Assembly: GCA_951799405.1 (NCBI GenBank)
Contig: OX637339.1
Span: 19,716,001 to 19,780,000 of the forward strand
DNA from: Agapetus fuscipes
Taxonomy: Eukaryota; Arthropoda; Insecta; Trichoptera; Glossosomatidae
Direction of reading: 5' to 3'
Length of the DNA: 64,000 nucleotides
The position numbers and the translations under genes were made by a program. Positions within the stretch are counted from its first letter, which is position 1; each line of letters begins with the position of its first letter. The notes under the pieces were generated by a model. It saw only the letters and a list, made by a program, of their open reading frames with translations, was not told the DNA's origin and searched no databases. Positions 21,201 through 36,200 of this stretch are shown one piece after another.

Positions 21201-24200
21201 TTGCATCGGAAGCCTCCTTCACAGGGCTCCTCATGAGAGCTGGGAGACTTGTCCGCCAGATGATGGAACACAGGACCATGGTGCGCTGAAAACACATTGG
21301 TTATATTATTACGGTGCTATTTTCACACAGCAAAGCCATGGCTCATCCGTAGCCTACATGGAATTTTCCATACAAAAAATTTATGATTCAGAGATCAGCT
21401 TTGGGTCAAATATTTTGTGAATAGCACTGTTAGGGTTCATTCTATAATCTATAATCTAAGTTGCAAGGATATATTCATTTAAAGCTCTCAGATGTATGCC
21501 CACAAACAAACACGTGTAGTTCGCGCTTACAAATGCTGAATGTGTACTTACAAATAAAATCCAAACCTCAAATGAACATAAGCCCTACAACTTTTGCCGA
21601 CCTTCCCTGATACAGGGGTGACATTGGCAAAGTGAACCATTTTTTACAGTATGGGGGGTCAGCCTCATACCAACTGATAAGTCAAGGAATTCAAAGTAAA
21701 AAAAAAAACATAGATTTATTGAAAATGTTTCACATTTATTTTACATACTTATGGTTCCTTGCCTGGTAATGTCACCCCTGTTTCAGGAAAGGTCGGCAAG
21801 AGGGCTTATGTTCAATTGAGATTGGATTTTTGTGTTCTAAGTTCGTAAGTCCACATGCAGCATGTGTAAGCGCAAACTTGTACATAGAAATAAAAGAGGC
21901 AAAAGAGAACGAAAGAAAAAAAAGAAGAAAAGACTTAAAAAAGAACAGCCTGATCAAATTAGTGTCATTTTGAATGAAAAAGAAGGAAAGCTTACATTTG
22001 AAGTCGTTGCACTTTTTGTCGTCTTCATCCGAGCCGTCCATGCAGTCCTTGATGCCGTCGCAGCGCCACTGCTTGCGTATGCAGACTTTGCCGTCGTCGC
22101 ACGGCCAGTCTGTCCGCTGCACGCAGCGCCCGTACACAAAGTCCTGCGGGCAGTCAGCCTCGTCGTCTCCGCTGGGGCACTCGGAGCTGCCATTGCATCT
22201 GAAGACAAAGATAATTTAATAGAGCAAGCACAATCTAATCTAATCTAAGTTGCAAAGATATAATACATTGGAGATTCACATTACATCCATTCCCACAACC
22301 AGACACGTACAAGTTTGCGCTTGCACATGCCTCAAGTGAACCTACAACATAAAAACCAAACCTCAAATGGACATACACCCTGCAACTCTTGCCGTCCTTC
22401 CCTGAAACAGCGGTGACATTGGCAAAGTGAAACCATTTTTACAGCATGAGTGGTCAGCCGCATACCAACCCATAAGTCAAGGAACATACACGACAAATTA
22501 CATTTTATCTATAACTATAAAGAAGGATGTATGTATGTATGTATGTATGTCCCCTATAGACTCATAAACCGCTCATCCGATTTTGACGAAATTTTCAGGA
22601 AACATGTAACATATTCTTAGAACGAATCCTGTGAAGTTTGATTGTGATCAAATAAACAGTGGTTCTCAATTCTCGATATTTCAGCAACGAGGTCGGTAAA
22701 TTTTGAAACCACCCAATAGAAGAAGACCATTATATTCAACTACAATACATAATCTTAGTTGCAAATATACATTTACATTAAAGATTCATATAAAATGCAT
22801 GCTCACAAATAGACACATGTAAGTTCACGCTTACAAATGCTGCATGTGTACCTACTCATAATTTAAAATCCAAATCTAAAATGAACAACCCAGTAACTTT
22901 TACTTTACGCCAACTTGAAATGGATGTTATTCAGCTCCTGAGTGGCTTGACACTCATTTCTTATGAAGGCTGAGTAAGCCTTGCCGGTATTTTATTTTGG
23001 GTTTAAAATAAACACTGAAACGGGAAATAATTTCTGACAACTTCGGTGGGATTCTAACTCGGGATCTCGGCATGGAATGCAATCTATCTATCTATATCTA
23101 TAAAGAAGGATGTGTGTATGTATGTATGTATGTATGTATGTATGTATGTATGTATGTATGTATGTATGTATGTATGTATGTATGTATGTATGTATGTATG
23201 TATGTATGTATGTATGAATGTATGTTCCCTATAGACTCATAAACCGCTCATCCGATTTTGACAAAATTTTCAGGAAACATGTAACATATTTTTAGAATGA
23301 ATCCTGTGAAGTTTGATGGTGATCAAATAAACAGTGGTTCTCAATTCTCAATATTTCAGCAACGAGGTCGGTAAATTTTGAAACCACCCAATAGAAGAAG
23401 ACCATTATATTCAACTACAATACATAATCTTAGTTGCAAATATACATTTACATTAAAGATTCATATAAAATGCATGCTCACAAGTAGACACATGTAAGTT
23501 CACGCTTACAAATGCTGCATGTGTACCTACTCATAATTTAAAATCCAAATCTAAAATGAACAACCCAGTAACTTTTACTTTACGCAAACTTGAAATGGAT
23601 GTTATTCAGCTCCTGAGTGGCTTGACACTCATTTCTTATGAAGGCTGAGTAAGCCTTGCCGGTATTTTATTTTGGGTTAGAAATAAACACTGAAACGAGA
23701 AATAATTTCTGACAACTTCAGTGGGATTCTAACTCGAGATCTCGGCATGGAATGCAGTTACTCTACCAACTAAGCTATAGACCGGACTTTTTACAAATAT
23801 GGTGGATCGATATCGGTTTGGTTAGGGGTAAGCAACCTGCGGCTCACCAGCCACATGCGGCTCTTTGGATGTGAAGTTACGGCTCTTTAGCTTCATACGC
23901 AAATATAAAAAAAACACAGAATTATACTTCTGATCGAAAAAAACTAAATCGTTCTGAATCGATTAACGATCTCTCCGCTACTTGTACTCGCTTTTCACCC
24001 CCCACCCTCCCCCCGCCCCATCGACGCTATTTATTGTTGGCAAAAAAACATTTGTGGCTCTTTACAAATCCAAATCCAAAATAAGATATGTATCATTTGA
24101 GATTCACATCAAATGCATTCCCATAAGCAGACACGCATAATTTCGCGCTCACACATACCGCATGTGGAACTACAATATAAAAACCCAATCTTAAATGAAC

Positions 24201-27200
24201 ATAAGCCCTGCAACTCTTGCCGACCTTCCCTGAAACAGGGGCGACATTGGCAAAGTGAACCGTTTTTTACAGTATGGGTGGTCAGCCTCATACCAACCTA
24301 TAAGTCAAGGAAAAACTTTGAAATTTGTAAATTGTAATTTTTGGCTCTTCCGACTCAAAAGGTTGCCGACCCCTGGCCTAGACAAAAGTTCCAAATTAAA
24401 AAATGTTATTCAAGTATTCCAAGTTGAATTTTAGAAATGTAAGAAAGCTTTTATATCCCGCACTTATAAAAAATACGATAAACGAAAGTTCATAGGTCAC
24501 AACTAGAAGACCATATTGAAATATATTATTATTATTAAAACCTTTTATTGAAACATACTTTTAATTAAAATATACATAATATAGTTGTTTTTTCAAAAAA
24601 CGCATTTCTGTAAAATTATATACTCACCACTAATTTAAATATCGTTTTTTTCTCGGCGGTTAAACGTCTTTCTTCTATGTGACAATGGTCCAAAGCAACC
24701 AAAATAAACAAAATGTTTGCCTTTTACCTAACCCGGCCGTGCGACTTACAATTTTGTTGTCAATAGAAAATGTTCCGTGTGCACTACCTAAAACTTTCAC
24801 TTATTGAAATAATGGATAGAGCACATCTTAAATGTGGGGAAAAAATGTGAATTCACTTGGCCGGGATAAAGACAGGACAGGGAGTCAAAAATTCAACATA
24901 AATTAAACACTTTTATGGAGATAGTTGAAAAAACACTTAAGTGCATCATATTGTATGAAGCATTTTCCCCAACTGCATACGTTTCACAGTGCGGTTACAT
25001 TGAAAAATATTCCTGATTGTTTGGAATACATTTATTTCTTCACTTTGCTCAAAGAGTATAGTGATTTTTATAGATTAGTTCTTTAATTGTATGATTATAA
25101 AATTTAATTTATTGTTTATATTATTTTCTTGTATAGGTCAATATGCATCTGACCAACTATAAATATAAAATGGTTCACTCTGCCAATGTCACCCCTGTTT
25201 CAGGGAAGGTCAGCAAAGAGTTGCAGGGTGTATGTTCATTTGAGATTTGGGTTTTTATGTTGTAGGTTCACACGCAGAATGTGCAAGTGTGAACTTATAC
25301 GTGTCTGCTTGTGGGCATGCACTTAATGTGAATTCCAAATGTAACAATTATATCCATGCAACTGAGAATAGATTAGATGAGTGACGTTACATAGCCGATT
25401 TTTTTATCTTAAATATAAATGGAGCACCGCAATCGATTTTCCCTATGCTTGGCTCTGCTGCTTAACAGTTGTACCTAGACCTTTTTTTTTAGAAAACGTG
25501 AAGATTAACCTAGAGATAAATTGTGTGAAGCTTGATTCCGATTAGCACACTTTTTTTTTGATCCTGTTGTTTCCTCTTTTATCTGTAGAAAAAAAATGAT
25601 ACCACATGCCCAAATGGCGTAGTGAAACACGCCGGGTACTGCTAGTAAATCAATAAATAATAATATCTATGGACGACAAAACAGAAAACAAATTCCAATT
25701 TAATGAACCCTAGCCGCCAAAATTACAGATCAACCGCCATTTGTCTTTAAAAAATTAAAATAGTGCTGTTGAACCTTTGCTTATTAATTTGAACACTGAA
25801 GTGACAACTGCAATGTGTGCGCATGATTTCCACGCAGAGATGACATTTTAGTAATGCAGAAAAAAATTATTGCATCTGTACCTTTTGCCTGTTAACAATA
25901 TGTTGACGCTTGGAGTATCATTATTCTCTTTGTAAATACTTTAAACACTATTCAATTCTAACCTCTAACGGTGCTATTCTTAGACATTTTAGCCATCCGT
26001 TGAGCCCATGCAATGCATTTGTATGAAGACCTGTCAATCCAAGATGGCCGCAAGTAAACAGCTGATTATACTATTTCATACAAATCTTACCAAAATTCCG
26101 TAGGTAAGAATGACCGTGGTGATGAGACTTCCAGCCCAGGCATCATTAGTTTGTCAATGCGTGGACTCAATGGACGATGAAAATGTCTAAGAACAGCACT
26201 GCAAGAGACTGATTCGAAAGCTTTGTATCGATGAAAGATTAGCACCGTTGGGATTCAGATTTGGAACTAACCTAGCCAGTACCCTTAGTACGAGTTGCAA
26301 AACTTGAGAAAAGTAAAGTTTACGGAAAATATTAAAGAGTGATTTCCCCCAGAATCTGCCATTTTTGTTTCTTACACTTTATGGTCTTAGCAAAAGAGTT
26401 ACAGTGATGAAGAAAATCAAGTTCTAACAAACAAAAACGGCAGATTTTTGGGAACATCACTCTTTAATACTTTCCGTAAACTTTACTTTTCTCAAGTTTT
26501 GCAACTCGTACTAAGGGTACAGATGTCATAATTTTTTGCCCTGGTTTCTTAAATGTTTAAAGTCCACTGGGCATTCCATTGTTATGTTATAATGAGGTAT
26601 GTATTACCTTGCTGAATAAGGGATGCAAACTGTGCTCAGCTCGCAGCTGTACTCATCGTCCTTGCACTCCTTCTCCTGAAACATAAACCATAAATATTAT
26701 TCGAAGACGGGGATATTCTTTACCAGAATCATCTACTTGTTAAAAAAAAATGTAGTAGGGTATATCATGAACAACTCCTTGTATTCAGTGCATCAAAATA
26801 AAGGCACCAATGCTGCAAACATCAATCAACAGAAAAGATATATAAAGAGCATCGGAGCCATTCTGTGTGCAAAAGAAGAGTGCACCCTAGGGCGTCATCT
26901 TCATACAAATGAGGTCTTGTAATAACCCCAGGCAACCATCATGTTTATGTTTTTTTTTGAGATATGACTTTTTTTTTTTAAGAAATCCTGTGCGGGAGAC
27001 TCCCTAGATTCTAGACCCTCTAGGGGTCTATGACACTTGTTGTAGTGCCGCAGAGGTGTACGAGCTTGGTCGTCGCTACAAAGCGCCAATACTCAAGCAA
27101 GACCCAGTTGCTGTAAGGCTGGATGGACCTTTGGTGACCGGTCATTGGTAAAGGTTTATGAATTTTTCAATCCAGCGAAAAGCAAATTTGAAAATATAAA

Positions 27201-30200
27201 TGGTATGTTTTTTGTGCTCCGCCGGGATTCGAACCCACAACCTTCCGATTCAGAGTCCGCAGTGAGCTACAGACCGGTCGAATTATCGTTGTTAATATCT
27301 TACGTCTCATTTTTGTTGTAGTTTAGGTATATATTATTGCGTGCTCATGATACATTTCTTATTATGGGAAGAAACAGATGTACGCCATCTATGTCTTTTA
27401 TATTGATCGATCGGTGCGAAGGATCAGGACATCAACCGCCACATCGCCAAAACCATCACCTGTACGGCACTCCAACAAATGTCTCTAGAGTTTCTGAAAT
27501 CTAAGGAGTCTCCCACTTAGAGTTCTTTAAAGAACAATGTTCTGGTTACCTCTGCCATCTCCTCCTCCTTGGTGAGGCAGCCCATCTCATCAGAGCCGTC
27601 CCCGCAGTCGTCCTGGTGGTTGCAGCGCAGGCGCAGGTCTACGCAGCGCGAGGACATGCAGCGGAACATGTCCGGAGCACATGGCTGGTTTTGAGCTGAA
27701 AACCATTACAAATTTAGACCGGTTTGTAGTCTAGGGGTTAAGGCTATGGACGTTTTTTCCAAAGGTTGTGAATTCAATTTCCGGCGGCGCCTTCCCTTCC
27801 ACTGGGTCAATTTGACAGACCACACACACAATTTTTTATTTTTTTTTAAATATTTCTTACACTTTATGACCTTAGTAAAGAAGTGACATTCATGAAAAAA
27901 AAATAGATTGTAAAGTTAAATTTTTTTATAAAACTTAAAAAATGACGCCACAATTTTTTTTTTTAAAAAACACGTAAATGTGTAGCGTAACCCACATATA
28001 TCACAAGTCAATGTTTAATAACTTACGGCAGTCATTGTGTTCATCGGTGAAGTCCGGGCAGTTTATTTCTCCATCACACTCCCAGGCCTTAGGGATGCAG
28101 TGTCCATTGCGGCATCTATTAAATATTTAATAATAATTAATCAAGTGTGGCGTACAATTACATGCAGCGGCATACAATACTTTTCCTATGACCACAAAAG
28201 AAATACAAGAAAATTGTGAAGACTTATGGTGGTATTCACCATTGCCATCTAAGCGCTTAAGTTTTGCCAAGGAAAAATTCCTAGTAAGTATCGAAATAGG
28301 TTACTACTATTTCGATACTTACTAGAAATTTGTCCTTAGCAAAACTTAAGCATTCACATGGCAATGGTAAATACCGCCATTAATGGCGAACTGAGGAATA
28401 ATGAGTACAACTGGTTTCTGCCCCTTGGCCATCTTCAACAAATAAAAAAAATGTTATATAAAAGTTTCCGCTGAAACATTTCATTCACAGTTCAGTGTGT
28501 CACATTCTTCATTATCTGACATGTTGATGAATTCTTCTTCTTCTTTTGGCGCCACTTCTATCAAAGATCGACAATCATCATGGCTATTTTGACCTTGAAT
28601 GCTGCGGCTCGAAACAGTTAGGTACTTTGTGGTTTTAAAAAAATGATTAATTAATCATTTTCCAATGACATCTTTTGAATCAGGGTCAAAGATATTGTCG
28701 GTAGGACACGGCGCCTGTGGGGTTCGAACTAGAGCTTCTTTCAATAATGCAAATTTGAGAGCCAAAGCCTCATCGGCTCAACGATATCAGCGACACCTTC
28801 ATTTTTTTAAGTTATTACAACACATTTGTTGTTCTACTCACTGGAAAGAGTCGGGATGGCAGGTGACGACTTCGCAATTCTCCTCATCATCCTTCCCCTG
28901 GCACTGCGCCCGCCCGTCACACACAAACTGGTAGTCCAGGCACATGCCGGAGCTGCAGCGGAACTCCTCGTCCCGACATCCGTGGGGCTTGCTGGGATCT
29001 GCAAACAAACCATCGTTTTCTTAATAAAAAAAAAGAAACGCAACTAAGCTACGCATAGGTATCCTATTATTATTATAACAGGCTAATTTATTTTAAATTG
29101 AAAATGATGAGAGAGCGCCGTTTGTGTGTGTCACACCTCAAGGGCCCTCTCCGATCATGGATAAGACTTTCTAAAAAGGTGTGTCTTAGGTCCGGTATAT
29201 TGAAGTGTAGTAATATTTTATTGAACTATTACTTGAACTTTTATTCAAAATACTCAATTTCGAGTTAACTAAAACCGAAAATTACCGAAGTATGAAGCCC
29301 CGCCCCTTGCCATTAAATGCCATTCAAAAGCTTTAAAACAAACAACTATTCATAAAAATCATATGCCCAACCTTCATTAAGCTAGAAAACGACACAAAAA
29401 ATGTTCAGTTTGCAACAAGTCTGCAGCTGTCTTCTCTTGATGAGGCAAGAGGGTTTTTATGGATCACAGATCGAAAGATCTAAATAAAAAATAAAATATT
29501 TGTTAGGCAGTGTTGTTTGTTAGGCAGTGTTGTTTGTTAGGCAGTGTTGTTTGTCAGGCAGTGTTGTTTGTTAGGCAGTGTTGTTTGTCAGGCAGTGTTG
29601 TTTGTTAGGCAGTGTTGTTTGTTAGGCAGTGTTGTTTGTTAAGCAGTGTTGTTTGTTAGGCAGTGTTGTTTGTTAGGCAGTGTTGTCTTTACCATAGTTG
29701 GTGCAGTTGTGCTCATCTGAGCCGTCGTGGCAGTCTGGGTGTTTGTCGCACCTGTCCCCTATGGGCACACATTGGCCATCACTGCACTGGAACTGGTCTT
29801 GCTTGCTGCATTGGTGGGCGCCTGAAGCACAAAATAAAAAATATAAGTGGTAAAAGAGATGAGAACAGTTATAACTAGTCTAGGTGTAAGGCCTCTTACG
29901 CACTAGCGGCTGGCCGCTTAGGCGGTTCGGTAGTTTATGGTGGTTCTAGTGGGTACGATCACCAGCGGTTGCATACTAAATTGGAAAAGCAGCAGGCCGC
30001 GCGGCTAACCGCCTAGGCGGTTAACGGCCAGTGCGTAAGGGGGTTTCCTGAGTTACAATCATTATAATATATATTTATAGTTAATTATGCCACTGCCAAG
30101 TAATGAAGGCCATTGAAACAAGAGTGTTAAAATGGCTAATTACATGCAGTGGCACACAGGCCCTTGTTCCACGAACACAAAATAAAATAAAGTTATTAGG

Positions 30201-33200
30201 CATAAATGTTGAACCTTATTAAGAACCGTATTGACCGGTCCGTAGTTCAGTGGTAACACTTCGGACTCTGAATGGAAGGTTGTGGGTTCGAATCCCGGTG
30301 GAGCACAAAAAGTATACCATTTATATTTTCAAATTTGCTCGGATACAAGTACAACTAGGGTTCAAAGTTTTATATTGAGTAAATAAACAATTATTTGGAG
30401 AAGAATAATCAATTAATAATCGCATAAAATCAAATAAACGTGTATACTCACTTGGACAAACCATCTCATCTTCTCCTTTGACACAGTCCACCGTCCCATC
30501 GCACCTCCTCTTGACATCGATGCAGGTGTTGCTGATCCTGCAGTGGAATGCGTACTTGTCACATTGCACAGGTTCCACGCACTCTCCAGGGTTATACACA
30601 GACGGCAGGAGATGGGTCGGGCAGAGGCAGGTGGTGGTCGGTGCGGGGCTGCGGGGACCCTGGACGCACAAGTGGGAGCAGGACTGGGGATGCACAAGAC
30701 AAGGATGGATGGAAGGAGTCTGTGGGAGGCTCCAGACCTTGGTGAGGTGGATCTGTGTGTTCTTATTGGAAACGGCTGTAAAGTTATAATAATAAATTAG
30801 GCATAATATAACTGTGTGTGCATCATTTTATTTATATTAGAGGAACTCTTCAAGATGGAGGCATTTAACTTATAAATACATCGGAGGAAGCGAGAAACAG
30901 TCAAGAAAAAGAGAGGAAGCAAAGTTAAGCTGAAAGCGATTTGCTTACACGAGATGAAGACAGGCCATAAGAACAGACGGCCATATTGTGTTTTAGAAGC
31001 GCGCGTTGAAAAGAGGTTATAAAAGAGAAAACTGAGATAGAGTAAGGCTCAGTATTTTCTATGTTAGCACAGTGACTTTATACTGAATGAAAAGGACGCA
31101 CTGATGTCATTCGTGTGGTTAGGTTTTTTTATCGTTTTAAAGTCACATAATATGCTAACGTTGATTGTAGGTGTATTTTAAGGTTAAAATAAAGTTTCAA
31201 TGGAGGATGGATTCAAAAGATTGATAAAAATCATTTTATTTATCTTGAATTCATTTCTTTGGACTTACTGCATTTTGGTTCTTTTTTAAAATCAAAATGA
31301 GGTCCACATGTGAATTTAAATTGGACAAAATTGTGTCGTCACATGGCCGGGCTGCTAGAGAATACAAATATTTTGTTTACTATTTTAATAACTACAGTCA
31401 GGTAATTCAACTTTTTATATTAGATGAACCGTTATGGGAGAAGTTACATTATTCGCAACGTTTCCTTGGCGATATAACTAACATCTTCAGAGTTCATCCT
31501 CAGTCGTCCTGCAGAGCGGGTGTCTCCTAAAGACTTTGGCTATGTCTAATGTCGCTAACGAAAAAGTCATTGTATTACTCACAAGTTGTATCACTCAATC
31601 GAGGAGGGCTTACAAAATGTTGTACACTTCGGGGTACAGAGCTTGGTTTTTTCACCACTGTTATCTTGGTTCCAAAATTACTTACTGGTTTTGAACTTCT
31701 TGTCAGTCCTGCTCTCCGTCTCCAGGTAATTGTTCCAGCTGACCCTCGTGGAGTCCTCGTAGGCCCAGAACACCTCGTCGCCCAAGGTCGTCACACTGCT
31801 GATGGGGCGGAACAGTTTCCGGTAAATGCTTCTTCCTGTTCCTGGAAGCAAGGAAACAAGATTCATCATCATCCTCCTCTTTAATCAACGGCAGTCCCCA
31901 TTCCTTATCCAACACCTTCCTCCTCCAGTCCCAGACTCCCACCACACAGTAGTCTGCCACCATTTCGTCCAGCCACCTTAATCTGGGTCTTCCCACTGCC
32001 CTTCTCCTCTTCGGATCCGTCATCACAACCATCTTTCCCAGGTTCTGATGGTCCATTCACTAGATGTGACACAGCCAATGTAGTCTGCTGACTTTCATTG
32101 ACCGGACCACATCAGCGTCTTCGTACAGTTTTTAGAATTCAGAGTTACAAGGAAACAAGCAATGAAGAAGTCCTCCAACGAATGCGCACTACAAAGGAGC
32201 GCCTGCCAATCATTAAGCAGATAAAACTGATGTACTTTGGTCACATTTTGAGAAATGAGAAATACCGTCTCCTTCATCTTATCATACAGGGTAAGATTGA
32301 GGGGAGAAGATCTCAGGGAAGCGTGGCTGAAAAACCTGCGACAGTGGTTTAGCAGAAGTCCCTGTTTTGAGCCGCAGCATCCAAAGTCAAAACAGCCATG
32401 ATGATCGCCGATCTTCGATAGAAGTGGCACAAAAAGAAGAATAAGGAAACAAGTAACATAAAATGAGTATGAGTTAATTTTGCATTACAAGAATGTGTCA
32501 ATTTACTTTATACCAGTGCCCAATCACAGTCCCATCCTGTTGGAATGTTACAAGTTGTATGTGCAGGCATAAACTAATGATTTATTTTATGTGCCATATG
32601 CACCAGTCCATAAAAAATATAAGCACCTTTTTTTCTTTGCGAGTCTACTCGTCAAAAATCTATTCTTGGAGAGAGCACCACAATCATTGTGGTTTGTGTC
32701 TCCGCTAAGATGTCAGACTACAGTTTGGAGCAGAAGCATTAATTTACCTTCAATGTGAACTGTCTCGATGAGAGAAGTTCCGGAGTCGGAGATGTAGAGG
32801 AGACTGCTTGTCCTGTCGTAGTGAAGGCGAACCTTTGGACCTGAAATATATGAGTGATAGCAAGTTAAGTGGAGACATATCTGCCACTCAATCAAGGTAA
32901 GATTTACTTAATCAAGGGTTCCTTGACTTATAGGTTGGTATGCGGCTGACCACTCATGCTGTAGAAAATGGTTCACTTTGCCAATGTCACCCCTGTTTCA
33001 GGGAAGGTCAGCAGGAGTTGCAGGGTGTATGTTCATTTGAGATTCGGGTTTTTACATTGTAGGACTACATGCGGCATGTTTAAGCGCGAACTTAAACATG
33101 TCTGTTTTGTGAAAATGCATATAATGTGAATCTCTAATGTTACTTATATTTTGCAACTTAGATTAGATTAAATTAGATTAGAAGGGAAGATTTACCCAAT

Positions 33201-36200
33201 CAGGTTGAGATTTGCCGAATCAAGGTGAGATTTATCTAATCAAGGAGATTTACCTAATCAAGGAGATTTACCCAATCAAGGAGATTTACCTAATTACGAA
33301 GATTTACCTAATCAAGGAGATTTACCTAATCGAGGTAAAGGTTGGTATGAGGCTGACCACCCATACTGTAAAAAATGGTTCACTTTGCCAATGTCACCCC
33401 TGTTTCAGGGAATGTCGGCAAGAGTTGCAGGGCTTATGTTCATTTGAGGTTTGGATTTAATTTGTAAGTACACAATCAGCATTTGTAAGCGCGAACTACA
33501 CGTGTTTGTTTGTGGGCATACATCTGAGAGCTTTGAATGAATATATCCTTGCAACTTAGATTATAGATTTTAGATAGATTATAGAGGGGAGATTTACCCA
33601 ATCAAGGAGATTTACCTAATTACGTAGATTTACCTAATCAAGGAGATTTACCTAATCGAGGAGAGATTTACCTAATCAAGGAGATTTACCTGGTCAAGGA
33701 GATTTACCTAATCAAGAGGAAATTTACCTAATCAAGGAGATATACCTAATCAAGGAGATGTACCTAATCGAGGGGAGATTTACCTGATCAAGGAGATTTA
33801 CCTAATCAAGGGGAAATTTACATAATTTTTATTTTATTTTTATTTTATTTTATTTTAATAGGACAACAAACAGCGTTACATAAGAAATATAATAGTAGCA
33901 ATTACAAAAAAACATGGCCAATTATATGTTGCCACGGATATAAAATTTAGGAAGTTGGAAATAATTACAAGATGTTAATTACAAGTAACTAATTACAAGA
34001 AGAAAAAAATACTGCTCTCAAAACAGAATATGATGTAAATTTAAAAATAAAGAAAACCAGTTCTCCCTGAGTGAAGCACCCACCGCTTTGCGAAAGTGCG
34101 CCGTCTCTAAATGAAAAATATCAATGCTACTGAAACACTTGTTATAAGTTTCACACACCCGGTAAATTGGCGCGCTCTGAGCATAGTTAGTGCGACACAC
34201 AGGGAGATGAAAGAGTTGGTCTACCGTGTGCCTGGTTCTGCGAGTTGGAATGTTGAGGGATAACATACACAAGATATCAGGGTTATCAATTTTGTTGTGA
34301 AAAATGCCGTGGATTAACATCATGTCGCAAACAACACGCCTATTCTCTAGAGAGTCCAGCTTATGATAGTCAAGGGCTGACTTGTAATCAGGAAAAGATA
34401 AGTTAAACTTATAATTTATGTGTTTTATAAATCTTTTTTGTACTCTCTCGATACGTTTTATATGCACCGCATAAGAGGGGGACCAAACAGGGGACATGTA
34501 CTCAAGAAGTGAGCGAACCATTGTTGTGTAGAGAACTTTTAATACCGTAACTTTTTTGAAGGGTTTGCAAGTTCGCAAAATGAACCCGAGCACCCTGAAT
34601 GATCTCTCCAAGACATTGTCAATATGATTCACGAAGGTGAGTTTGCTATCCATTATGACACCCAGATCTCGTACCCGGTCAACAGATTAAGTCAACATAA
34701 TCAAGGAGATTTACCTAATCAAGGAGATTTACAAAATCAAGGAGATTTACCTAATCAAGGAGATTTACCTGATCAAGGAGATTTACCTAATCAAGAGGAA
34801 ATTTACCTAATCAAGGAGATTAACCTAATCAAGGAGATGTACCTAATCGAGGGGAGATTTACCTAATCAAGGAGATTTACCTGATCAAGGAGATTTACCT
34901 AATCAAGGGGAAATTTACCTAATCAAGGAGATTAACCTAATCAAGGATTAGTCCGGTCGATAGCTCAGTTGGTAGAGTGCTTGCATTCCATGCCGTGAGC
35001 TCGGGTTCGAATCCCACCGAGCGCGAGGGTGTCAGAAATGATTTCCCGTTTCGGTGTTTATTTCAAACCCCAAAATAATAATACCGGCAAGGTTTACTCA
35101 GCCTTCACAAGAAATGAGTACCAGCTCTCTCGGGAGCTGGGAAAACACCACTTCAATTGAAGTGGTTGGCGTAAGGCCGGCCCCCTTACCTGTAAAAATA
35201 AATAGGTTCAACTCGCCACATGCGACCCCTTCGGAGATAACGCGGCAAGAAGTTACACTATATGTGTAGCTTAGTTGCGTTTTTTGCGTTTAAGGAGATT
35301 TACCTAATCAAGGAGATTTACCTGATCAAGGAGATTTACCTAATCAAGAGGAAATTTACCTAATGAAGGAGATTTACCTAATCAAGGAGATGTACCTAAT
35401 CGAGGGGAGATTTACCTAATCAAGGAGATTTACCTGATTAAGGAGATTTACCTAATCAAGACGAAATTTACCTGATGAAGGAGATTTACCTAATCAAGGA
35501 GATGTACCTAATCGAGGGGAGATTTACCTAATCAAGGAGATTTACCTGATCAAGGAGATTTACCTAATCAAGGGGAAATTTACCTAATCAAGGAGATTTA
35601 CAAAATCAAGGAGATGTACCTAATCGAGGGGAGATTTACCTAATCAAGGAGATTTACAAAATCAAGGAGATTTACCTAATCAAGGAGATTTACCTGATCA
35701 AGGAGATTTACCTAATCAAGAGGAAATTTACCTAATCAAGGAGATTTACCTAATCAAGGAGATGTACCTAATCGAGGGGAGATTTACCTAATCAAGGAGA
35801 TTTACCTGATCAAGGAGATTTACCTAATTAAGGGGAAATTTACCTAATTAAGGAGATTTACCTAATCAAGGAGATGTACCTAATCAAGGAGATGTACCTA
35901 ATCGAGGTGAGATTTACTTAATCATTTACCAACTACACGTGTTTGTTTGTGGGCATACATCTGAGAGCTTTGAATGAATATATCCTTGCAACTTAGATTA
36001 TAGATAGATTAAAGATTATTGAAGGTGAGATTTACGCAATCAAGGTGAGATTGACGCAATCTATGTGATATTTACGCACTGTTATATACTCGGGGTAGTG
36101 ATCTTATCCAGGTGAGATGTGAGCTAGTTACCGATGTATCCGTGCTCTATGATGATGTGGCGGTTCCCTGAGCCATCCATGTTGAGGCGGGCTATCAGGA

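Larger units (their letters stand above)
22508..25648 (+). mobile_element. Helitron-like non-autonomous region, with internal duplication
   Basis: Begins TCTATAACTATAAAGAAGG, then (ATGT)n and CCCCTATAGACTCATAAACC. It may end at 25648 in GCCGGGTACTGCTAGT, a CTAGT-type Helitron terminus. No Rep/helicase frame is seen. Two partial copies of the 5' half are in tandem (about 22510-23095 and 23097-23770), each with the same nested RTE and SINE remnants. Other elements sit inside. Both outer borders are inferred. Confidence 0.5.

Noticed and set aside
21862..22248. Plus-strand gene opposite exon 25
   Set aside because: The frame is a shadow of the minus-strand LDLa exon; its Ala/Val-rich product comes from reading Cys/Asp codons in reverse.
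27720..27830. Extra receptor exon
   Set aside because: Plus-strand tRNA-like SINE fragment; no frame or splice sites on the minus strand and the LDLa phases already join without it.
29503..29689. CRISPR-like array
   Set aside because: Repeats are contiguous without spacers, in an intron of an animal gene.
33212..33460. Open frame reading repeated IYLIKE
   Set aside because: A by-product of an 18-bp minisatellite, whose period is a multiple of three; no start context, no conserved domain, and it runs into a retroelement.
34952..35025. Functional tRNA gene
   Set aside because: A and B boxes are present but the cloverleaf is not complete, and the sequence continues into a repeated body seen in many copies.
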